The notes under the pieces were generated by a model. The model did no database searches, was not told the origin of the DNA, and was given only the letters and a program-made list of their open reading frames with translations. The translations under genes and the position numbers were made by a program. 64,000 nucleotides of DNA from JACPDH01 sp041671505 (GTDB taxonomy: Bacteria; Acidobacteriota; Thermoanaerobaculia; Gp7-AA8), in assembly GCA_041671505.1 (NCBI GenBank), contig JBAZBK010000013.1, positions 103,607 through 167,606 on the forward strand, read 5' to 3'. Positions 58,014 to 64,000 of this stretch are shown here, piece after piece (positions within the stretch are counted from its first letter, which is position 1; the number at the start of each line of letters is the position of its first letter).

Positions 58014-58829
58014 TCACTTCTTGTAGCGGACGCGGACGCCGAAGTCCTTCGTGCCCGCCTTTTCCATCTTCTTGAAGTCGTCCCACTTCCACTCCCAGAT
58101 GAGCGCGTTGCCTTCCTTCTTCTTCGCGTTGTGCTCGACCACCTCGAGCTCCGACTCGATCCGGTAGGCGACGCGCATGCTCTTGAAGGCGTCCTCCATC
58201 TGCTTGTCCATCTTGCCGTCTTCCGAGGGAGGCGCTTCCTTCTTGACCTCGTCGGTGGGGTTCATCGGCTTGCTGGTGATGAGGATCGTCTTTCCTTCGT
58301 CGACCACGTTGAGACCCTCGAACGGCTTGTCGACGTTGGGACCGGAGCCGGGAGCCGGCGGTCCGCCCGCCTCTTCGCCTTCCTTCTTGTCCTTCGGCAT
58401 CGAGACCTGGTTCAGCTTCTTGATGTCGTCGAACGAGAAGACGAAGCCGGTGTTCATCTTCAGCCCGTCCTGCTTCGCGGTCGCGTCGAGCATCTTGACG
58501 CCCGGGGGCATCTCCTTGTTCGCCTTCTCGATATCCGCCTTCAGGTCGGGCAGCGGCTCCTTCTTCATCTCCTCGAGGAACTTCTTCCTCGCCTCGTCGA
58601 GCTCCGCCTTGGTCGGCTCGCCGGTCTTGCCCGCCATCTCGCGCTGCATGGCGGTCATGATGAGAACCATCGGCTCGAAGTCGATGCCCATCTTGAACTC
58701 GGCCTTGCCCGAGAGGTCCTTCTTCAGCACGATCTTCTGCTCGACGTCGAAGCACCCCGCGAGAACGAGGGTGGACACGACGACGACCAGGGCCAACAGG
58801 AAGCGAGAGCTGCCATTCGGTCGCTGCAT
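58014..58829 (-). CDS. Lipoprotein of unknown function, charged
   Basis: The 271-residue protein has a signal peptide with lipobox LVLAGC. A long, strongly charged Lys/Glu-rich body contains VEQKIVLKKDLSGKAEFKMG near the start, which suggests a beta-rich lipid- or peptide-binding fold. I recognise no family. ATG at 58829 has AAGGAA seven bases upstream; the frame continues upstream through a heptad repeat and was cut. In-frame sequence after the stop encodes a DUF4440-like tail. Confidence 0.8.
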   Translation of the reverse strand: MQRPNGSSRFLLALVVVVSTLVLAGCFDVEQKIVLKKDLSGKAEFKMGIDFEPMVLIMTAMQREMAGKTGEPTKAELDEARKKFLEEMKKEPLPDLKADIEKANKEMPPGVKMLDATAKQDGLKMNTGFVFSFDDIKKLNQVSMPKDKKEGEEAGGPPAPGSGPNVDKPFEGLNVVDEGKTILITSKPMNPTDEVKKEAPPSEDGKMDKQMEDAFKSMRVAYRIESELEVVEHNAKKKEGNALIWEWKWDDFKKMEKAGTKDFGVRVRYKK

Positions 58830-58953
58830 TGGAATTCCTTTCTTCGATTGAGTCGGAGAAGTATACGACGCCACACCCTCCGCGGATTGATTCAATGCGG
58901 GCGTTCCCGGTGCGGCGCGTGGGCCAGGGGCGATCACTTGAGTGAAGGAAGGA

Positions 58954-59049
58954 TTGAAGTTAGAACGTAGAACGATGAATGTAGAACCCAGAAATGGGCA
59001 TACTTCCGCCTTTCTGGGTTCTACATTCAACGTTCTACGTTCTAACTTC
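58954..59049. repeat. Inverted element of GAA-led heptads, copy 3
   Basis: The left arm (58956-58994) reads in heptads GAAGTTA, GAACGTA, GAACGAT, GAATGTA, GAACCCA, GAAA. The right arm (59011-59049) is its reverse complement with one difference in 39 bases. It separates two divergent genes. A hairpin of nearly 40 bp would form if transcribed. Confidence 0.9.
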
Positions 59050-59096
59050 GGTGTCTTGACCTAAAGTTGACGGCACTGCGGCTCGTGGGCGAGGTG

Positions 59097-60629
59097 ATGG
59101 AAATGACTGGATTCTCGATGTCCGAGGGGCCCGCGCTGTACGCGATCGCGCGCCTGCTTACGTTCGCGTTCGCGGCGCTCGCGGTTGCGGGCCTCTTCCG
59201 GCGAGAGCGGCCGCAGGTGGGGCAGGCGATCGTCCTCTACGCGCTCGCGCTCGCGGCGCGCGTCGCGGCGCTCGTCTGCGCTTCGCTTCAGTTCGACGCC
59301 TTCGCCCGGCTCAACGACTTCGTGGCGCTGCTTCTCCAGGGACTCGCTTTCATCAATCTCGCGCTCGCGGCGGTGTTCGGGATTCTCCTCGCAGCCCTCC
59401 GTTTCGAGCCACCCAGGATCCTCCGCGATCTGACGAAAGCGTTCGTCTACCTGGCGCTCGCCTTCTACATCCTCTTCACGCACAACGTCGACCTGACGGG
59501 GATCGTCGCGACCTCCGCTGTCGTCACCGCCGTCGTCGGCTTCTCCCTTCAGGACGTCCTCGGCAACGTGATGGGGGGGATCGCGCTCAACATCGACCGC
59601 TCCGTCCGCGCCGGCGACTGGGTGTCGTTCAGCGGAATGACGGGGATCGTCAGGCAGATCGGATGGCGCCACACCGCGATCGAGTCGCGCGAAGGCGACC
59701 TGCACATCGTCCCCAACTCCCAGCTGATGAAGAACGCTGTCACGCTGCTCGGGGCGCGCTCGGAAGGGGCGAGGCAGCAGCGCCGCGCGATCGAGTTCCA
59801 GGTCGATCTCCGCTTCACCCCGTCGAGCGTGATCGCCGCCGCGACCGAAGCGCTCCTGCGACAGCCGATCGTCGGCGCCTCGCCGGAGCCGCCTCCACAC
59901 GTCATCATGACCGGCATACGCGACGGTGTCGGCCTCTACGCCGCCCGTTACTGGCTCACCGAGCTCGAGCGCGATCTCCCTGTCGATTCCGCCGTGCGCA
60001 TGCGCGTGATGACGGGGCTCGAGCGGGCGCAGCTGCCGATCGGAATACCGCGCAGCGAGACGCATCTCGCACGCGAGCGCGACGAGAACTCCCGCGTCTT
60101 CTCCCGCATGCGAAAGCGCGCGCTCAAGGCGATCTCCCGCGTCGACATCTTCTCAGGGCTGACGATGGACGAGCGGGCGGAGCTCGCCGCGCGCCTCCGC
60201 TTCGTTCCCTTCGCGCCCGGCGAAGCGATCCTCGTTCAGGGCGAGTCGGGCGAGTACCTGGTGATCCTCTCCCGCGGTTCGGCGGAGGTGAACGTTTCCG
60301 TCGAGGGAGGAGCGCAGTCGACGATCGCGACGCTCGAGGCGCCCGACTTCTGCGGCGAGTTCGGAATGCTGACGGGGGAACGGAGGCAGGCGAACGTCGT
60401 CGCGATGACCGAAGTCGATGCCTGGCGGCTCGCGAAGGACGACTTCCAGGAGATCCTCGCGCAGCGCCCGTCGATCTCCGAAGAGGTGTCGTCGGTTCTC
60501 GCCGAGCGGGTCGTCGCCCTGCGCGCCGCGCGGGAGAACCTGTCCGACCAGGCGCGCGTCACGATGGTCGAAAACCAGAACCGCTCGATCCGCGAACGAA
60601 TCGAGCGGTTCTTCGGGCTCGCCGGGTAG
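59097..60629 (+). CDS. MscS-family channel with C-terminal cyclic-nucleotide-binding domain
   Basis: The 510-residue protein has several N-terminal membrane helices (about 10-130). The MscS pore region follows, with AVVGFSLQDVLGNVMGG and the beta-domain GDWVSFSGMTGIVRQIGW (about 140-190). A cytoplasmic vestibule leads to a cyclic-nucleotide-binding domain (about 365-480) with a phosphate-binding cassette-like GEFGMLTGERRQANVVA. Ligand-gated mechanosensitive-like channels of this design have been described. The ligand (cAMP, cGMP or none) is unknown. ATG at 59097 follows a GCGAGG ribosome-binding site; a TTG at 59067 is possible. Confidence 0.88.
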   Translation: MEMTGFSMSEGPALYAIARLLTFAFAALAVAGLFRRERPQVGQAIVLYALALAARVAALVCASLQFDAFARLNDFVALLLQGLAFINLALAAVFGILLAALRFEPPRILRDLTKAFVYLALAFYILFTHNVDLTGIVATSAVVTAVVGFSLQDVLGNVMGGIALNIDRSVRAGDWVSFSGMTGIVRQIGWRHTAIESREGDLHIVPNSQLMKNAVTLLGARSEGARQQRRAIEFQVDLRFTPSSVIAAATEALLRQPIVGASPEPPPHVIMTGIRDGVGLYAARYWLTELERDLPVDSAVRMRVMTGLERAQLPIGIPRSETHLARERDENSRVFSRMRKRALKAISRVDIFSGLTMDERAELAARLRFVPFAPGEAILVQGESGEYLVILSRGSAEVNVSVEGGAQSTIATLEAPDFCGEFGMLTGERRQANVVAMTEVDAWRLAKDDFQEILAQRPSISEEVSSVLAERVVALRAARENLSDQARVTMVENQNRSIRERIERFFGLAG

Positions 60630-60647
60630 GCGCGGCCGCGCGGCCTG

Positions 60648-61259
60648 CTAGAAGCGCAGGATCAGGCCGGCGCGAAGCTCGCTCTGCCACATGTCTTCGC
60701 CGTAGTCGTAGCAGTAGTAGTCGCAGTTGCCGTAGGTGTCTGAGTTGCTGTCGAGCAGCGTGTAGAAGCCGCGCCCTTCGAACCGCATGCCGACGTTCTT
60801 GGAGAAGAAGACCTTCACGCCGCCGCCGAAGGAGGTCGAGAACGCGGTCTCGCTCTCGAGACCCGGCACGTCGGGGTTGATGTTCGTGGCGCCGAGGCTG
60901 ATCACTCCGAACGGCTGAATGCGGGGATCGCTCCCCTGGAACACGTAGCCGACGTGGTAGTAGGCGACGTCGACGTCGCCGAGACTCTGGTCGGGGATGA
61001 AGATGTCGCCGTTGTCCTGGAAGCTCGAGCTCTGGAAATCGGCCATCAGCTCGATCTGCGACCAGGGGGTGAGCGGGATGTTCACCATCAGGCCGTACGC
61101 CTCGCTGTCGTCAATCTCCACGTCGCCGTACGGATTGATGGCGTCCGCCTGGAATTCGCCTCCCGTGCGGTAGCCGAAGAACGGCGTGACTTCGATCTGC
61201 TGCGCGAGCGCCGGAATGGCGGTGAGTGCCAGGATCAGCACAAACGAAAAGCGTCTCAT
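60648..61259 (-). CDS. Small outer-membrane beta-barrel protein
   Basis: The 203-residue protein has a signal peptide (SFVLILALTAIPALAQ) followed by amphipathic beta strands with Gly/Tyr/Phe-rich turns, e.g. VTPFFGYRTGGEF, YHVGYVFQG and GGGVKVFFSKNVG. It ends in a C-terminal Phe (LILRF). This is the OmpA/OmpW-like eight-stranded barrel design. Its role is unknown. It is convergent with the MscS-type gene. Confidence 0.85.
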   Translation of the reverse strand: MRRFSFVLILALTAIPALAQQIEVTPFFGYRTGGEFQADAINPYGDVEIDDSEAYGLMVNIPLTPWSQIELMADFQSSSFQDNGDIFIPDQSLGDVDVAYYHVGYVFQGSDPRIQPFGVISLGATNINPDVPGLESETAFSTSFGGGVKVFFSKNVGMRFEGRGFYTLLDSNSDTYGNCDYYCYDYGEDMWQSELRAGLILRF

Positions 61260-61531
61260 GTGTTGTTCTGCCCTTTCATTGTTAAGTTCGTAATGCTGCT
61301 CTTCAGGGATGCGTATACGACTTCAAGCCCTTCAACGTTGCAAGACCGGTTCCATATTTTCGTTCTCACTCTCCCGGTCCGGCCCGGAGCCATCGCACAC
61401 CCGCCGTCAGCCATTTTGCGCCTTCGGACGCGGCTCGGGCATCCGCCCTCGCCAGCTCCCTTCCCGCGCCGAAACCGGCGACTGTCCTCTCGCGTACAAT
61501 TCGCTGTCCACTCCGGTGGTCAGGAGGCCCG

Positions 61532-62467
61532 ATGGATCCGATTCTTTCGATACGTGGCGTTCGCAAGTGGTTCGGCGACGTCAAGGCGGTAAACGGCATC
61601 TCGTTCGACGTGCGTAAGGGCACCATCACCGGTCTTCTCGGGCGCAACGGCGCCGGGAAGACGACCACGATCCGGATGATCACCGGCATCTTCATGCCCG
61701 ACGAAGGCTCGATCGACTGGCGCGGCAGCGCGAGCAGCTCGTTCCGCGACGAGGTCGGCTACCTCCCCGAGGAACGGGGTCTTTACCGGCAGATGAAGGT
61801 CACCGAGCATCTCCTCTTCCTCGCCGAGATCAAAGGGCGGCCGCCGGCAGCGGTAAAGCCGCGCGCCGAAGAATGGCTCCGCCGCTTCGACCTCTGGGAC
61901 AAGCGCGACTCGAAGGTCGAAGAGCTCTCGAAAGGCAATCAGCAGAAAGTGCAGCTCATCGGGACGCTGCTCCACGAGCCCGAGCTGATCATCCTCGACG
62001 AGCCGATGTCGGGGCTCGACCCGGTGAACGTCAAGCTCGTCCGCGATCTCCTCAAGGAGCTCCGCGACCAGGGGAGGACGATCCTGCTCTCCACGCACAT
62101 GATGGGTGAGGCCGAGAAGATGGCCGACGACATCGTCCTCGTGCACGGCGGCGAGGTCGTCCTCTCCGGCTCGCTCGACGACGTCCGCGCCTCCGAAGGG
62201 TCGAACTCGATCGTCGTCGAGTTCGACGGCGACGGCGGCTTTCTCGCGACGCTGCCCGGCGTCGAGCGGGCGACGATCCACAACAACTCGGCCGAGCTCC
62301 GGCTCGCGAAGGACGCCGACACCCAGGCGATCCTCCACGCCATCGTGCCGCGCCTCAAGCTCTCACGCTTCGAGGTCGCAGCGCCGTCGCTCGAGGAGAT
62401 CTTCATCGGGCGTGTCGGCACCGAAGCACTCGCGGCGCACCCCGCGACGGAAGGAGTCGTGGCGTGA
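61532..62467 (+). CDS. ABC transporter ATP-binding protein (NatA-like)
   Basis: The 311-residue protein has Walker A GRNGAGKTTT, a Q-loop region near YLPEERGLY, the signature LSKGNQQKVQ, Walker B LIILDEPMSGLD and the switch LSTHMM. A C-terminal regulatory domain follows, as in NatA/DrrA-type exporters; DUF4162 is likely. Its stop overlaps the GTG start of the permease gene (GTGA). A -10-like TACAAT lies at 61495 without a clear -35. Confidence 0.95.
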   Translation: MDPILSIRGVRKWFGDVKAVNGISFDVRKGTITGLLGRNGAGKTTTIRMITGIFMPDEGSIDWRGSASSSFRDEVGYLPEERGLYRQMKVTEHLLFLAEIKGRPPAAVKPRAEEWLRRFDLWDKRDSKVEELSKGNQQKVQLIGTLLHEPELIILDEPMSGLDPVNVKLVRDLLKELRDQGRTILLSTHMMGEAEKMADDIVLVHGGEVVLSGSLDDVRASEGSNSIVVEFDGDGGFLATLPGVERATIHNNSAELRLAKDADTQAILHAIVPRLKLSRFEVAAPSLEEIFIGRVGTEALAAHPATEGVVA

Positions 62468-63816
62468 ACAAGATGCTCGCGGTCCTCAAGCGCGAATACC
62501 TCCAGGCAGTGCGCAAGAAGTCGTTCATCATCATCACCCTCTCGATGCCGCTCCTCATGGGCGCGCTGATGTTCATTCCCTCGTTCATCGCCGTCCGGGG
62601 CCTCGGCGAAAAGAAAGTCGTCATCGTCGACGGCACCGGAAAGCTCCAGGCCGCCGTCACGCAGGCGCGCGAGCCCGGAGAGGCGAGAGAGGCCGACAAG
62701 GGGAGCCTCGAGAAGAAGCTCGACAAGTCGGGCGCCGCGCCGAAGAAGCAGCCGGCGCCGCGCTTCAGGATCGAGTACGTGAACGCGGCGGGCTCCGACC
62801 CGCGCAAGGTCGCCACGGCGCAGTTCGAGCGGCTCGACGACAGGAAAGTCGGCGAGGAGAAGAAAGTCGACGGCGTCCTCGTGGTGCCGGCCGACGTCTT
62901 CGAGAACCGCGACGCGACGATGAGCTACTACAGCCGCTCGTCGACCGACGTCGTCGCGCAGGAGAGGCTCGGCCGGATGGTGAACGACGAGGTGAAGCGG
63001 ACCCGCCTCACCTCGCGCGGCATCCCGGAAGGCGACGTCGAGATGGTGCTCGACCGCGTCGGCCTCGACGCGGTGCAGCTCACCTCGAGCGGCGAGGAGA
63101 AAACGGGAGGGGAGCTCAACTTCCTCGTCGGCTTTCTCTTCGCGGCGCTCCTTCTGATCCCGTCGCTCGTCTACGGCATGGAAGTGATGCGCGGCATCGT
63201 GCAGGAGAAGACCGACCGCGTCGTCGAGGTGCTGATCTCGTCGATGACGCCGATGGAGCTCCTTTCGGGCAAGATCCTCGGTCTCGCGGGCGTCGGCCTC
63301 ACGCAGCTCGCGGCCTGGATCGTGATGGGCATCATCGCGGCCATCGCGACCGGTGGCGCCGCCGCCGCTGCGGGCTTCAACGCCTTCCAGTTCCTCCGCC
63401 CCGAGATCGGCATCTACTTCGCGATCTTCTTCATCCTCGGTTACCTGCTCTACGTCTGCTTCTACGCGATCGCCGGCGCGGTCTGCAACAGCGAGAAGGA
63501 AGCGCAGCAGTTCGTCCAGCCGGTGATGCTCGTGCTGATGATCCCCTGGTTCCTGATGATGCCGATCATCATGAATCCCGAGTCGACGCTCTCGGTCGCG
63601 CTTTCGCTCTTCCCGCTCTTCGCGCCGATCACCATGTTCGTCCGCGTGCTCGTGAGCGAGCCCCCGTTCTGGCACATCGCGCTGTCGATCGTCCTCTCGA
63701 TCGGCTCCATCTACGTCCTCTTCTGGATGACCGCCAAAATCTTCCGCATCGGAATCCTCTCCTACGGCAAGCGCCCGACGATTCCCGAGCTCTGGAAGTG
63801 GACGAAGGTGGCGTAG
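62464..63816 (+). CDS. ABC transporter permease (NatB-like)
   Basis: The 450-residue protein has an N-terminal membrane helix, a large extracytoplasmic domain (about 50-215), then five to six membrane helices from about residue 220 with RGIVQEKTDRVVEVLISS, the ABC-2 exporter signature. This matches the NatB family, which with the NatA protein exports sodium or drugs; the substrate is unknown. The GTG at 62464 overlaps the ATPase stop. The gene is complete, and a heptad array follows it. Confidence 0.93.
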   Translation: MNKMLAVLKREYLQAVRKKSFIIITLSMPLLMGALMFIPSFIAVRGLGEKKVVIVDGTGKLQAAVTQAREPGEAREADKGSLEKKLDKSGAAPKKQPAPRFRIEYVNAAGSDPRKVATAQFERLDDRKVGEEKKVDGVLVVPADVFENRDATMSYYSRSSTDVVAQERLGRMVNDEVKRTRLTSRGIPEGDVEMVLDRVGLDAVQLTSSGEEKTGGELNFLVGFLFAALLLIPSLVYGMEVMRGIVQEKTDRVVEVLISSMTPMELLSGKILGLAGVGLTQLAAWIVMGIIAAIATGGAAAAAGFNAFQFLRPEIGIYFAIFFILGYLLYVCFYAIAGAVCNSEKEAQQFVQPVMLVLMIPWFLMMPIIMNPESTLSVALSLFPLFAPITMFVRVLVSEPPFWHIALSIVLSIGSIYVLFWMTAKIFRIGILSYGKRPTIPELWKWTKVA

Positions 63817-63950
63817 AGCAGGTAGCAGGTCAAAGGTCAAACGGCAGGTCTGAGGTCAAAGGTCAAAGGTCAAAGCAGGCGGGGCCAGAGGCCAAAGGCC
63901 AAAGGCCAGAGCAGGCGGTGAGGCGCGGCCGGAGGCCATAGGTCGGAGCA
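63817..63950. repeat. Heptad-repeat array, GGTCAAA/GGCCAAA family (window edge)
   Basis: The array consists of GGTCAAA (several), GGCCAGA, GGCCAAA and related 7-base units interrupted by AGCAGG. No inverted partner is seen because the window ends. It lies after the ABC permease gene and matches units at 44384-44427 and 14581-14832. No gene is seen in 63817-64000. Confidence 0.8.
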
Positions 63951-64000
63951 TGCGCAGATTGGCGTCCAAGCCGAGAGCGCAGCCTCGCCCGCAAGGTCGG

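Overview
This is a high-GC (roughly two-thirds G+C), densely coded chromosomal window from a diderm bacterium. Outer-membrane barrel proteins, a porin, a TonB-type protein, many lipoproteins and a predicted Fur-controlled operon all point to two membranes. The gene mix fits an Acidobacteriota-like soil or sediment organism (DUF4388 protein, S9 and M28 secreted peptidases, a MamK-like actin, a PqqD/HprK-like cassette, gingipain-type C25 proteins). The phylum is an inference from gene content, not from a marker-gene tree. No prophage, transposase, rRNA operon or CRISPR array was seen.

Layout. 0.1-5.3 kb: a tRNA-Arg gene, prs, the L25 ribosomal protein gene, then a run encoding a lipoprotein, a TlpA-like thioredoxin, a glutaredoxin/pterin-dehydratase fusion and a small membrane protein. 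5.4-11.1 kb: a DUF4388 protein, a laccase-domain (YfiH) protein, a membrane-anchored MutS-like ATPase and a PAS-GGDEF-EAL protein. 11.2-20.2 kb (minus strand): an amidase next to a MamK-like actin, an NAD-dependent reductase, an S9 peptidase, a membrane SpoIIE-type phosphatase and an esterase. 20.3-30.2 kb: acpP-fabF, an MlaD-like protein, DUF2203, HAD and metallo-beta-lactamase proteins, PBP4, a thiolase-CoA transferase pair and a sugar-nucleotide epimerase. 30.3-42.9 kb: two very large secreted C25 (gingipain-like) proteins on the minus strand, flanking a plus-strand four-gene cassette (S26-like protein with Cys in place of the catalytic Ser, HprK-like kinase, PqqD, radical SAM/SPASM). 43.3-54.0 kb: a TonB-like protein, guaB, an adenosine-deaminase relative, a YbaY lipoprotein, a peptide-deformylase-like protein, a PQQ-type sugar dehydrogenase, a dienelactone hydrolase and an M28-PDZ-propeller fusion. 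54.2-57.9 kb: a four-gene operon of ApbE, porin, FMN-binding protein and small membrane cytochrome-like protein, behind a strong sigma-70-type promoter with two Fur-box-like palindromes. 57.9-64 kb: a gene remnant, a lipoprotein, an MscS channel with a cyclic-nucleotide-binding domain, a small outer-membrane barrel protein and a NatA/NatB-like ABC exporter.

Three things stand out. (1) Many intergenic spacers hold inverted arms built from short tandem units, mostly with a 7-bp period; four or more unrelated sequence families share this layout. (2) The Fur-box-controlled ApbE/FMN/porin/cytochrome operon reads as an iron-responsive, flavinylated extracytoplasmic electron-transfer system. (3) The S26-like/HprK/PqqD/radical-SAM cassette has no recognisable precursor peptide and sits between paralogous C25 proteins; it looks like an uncharacterised peptide-modification system. 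Where several start codons are possible, the choice was made by ribosome-binding site, signal peptide and third-position GC, and is stated in the entry.
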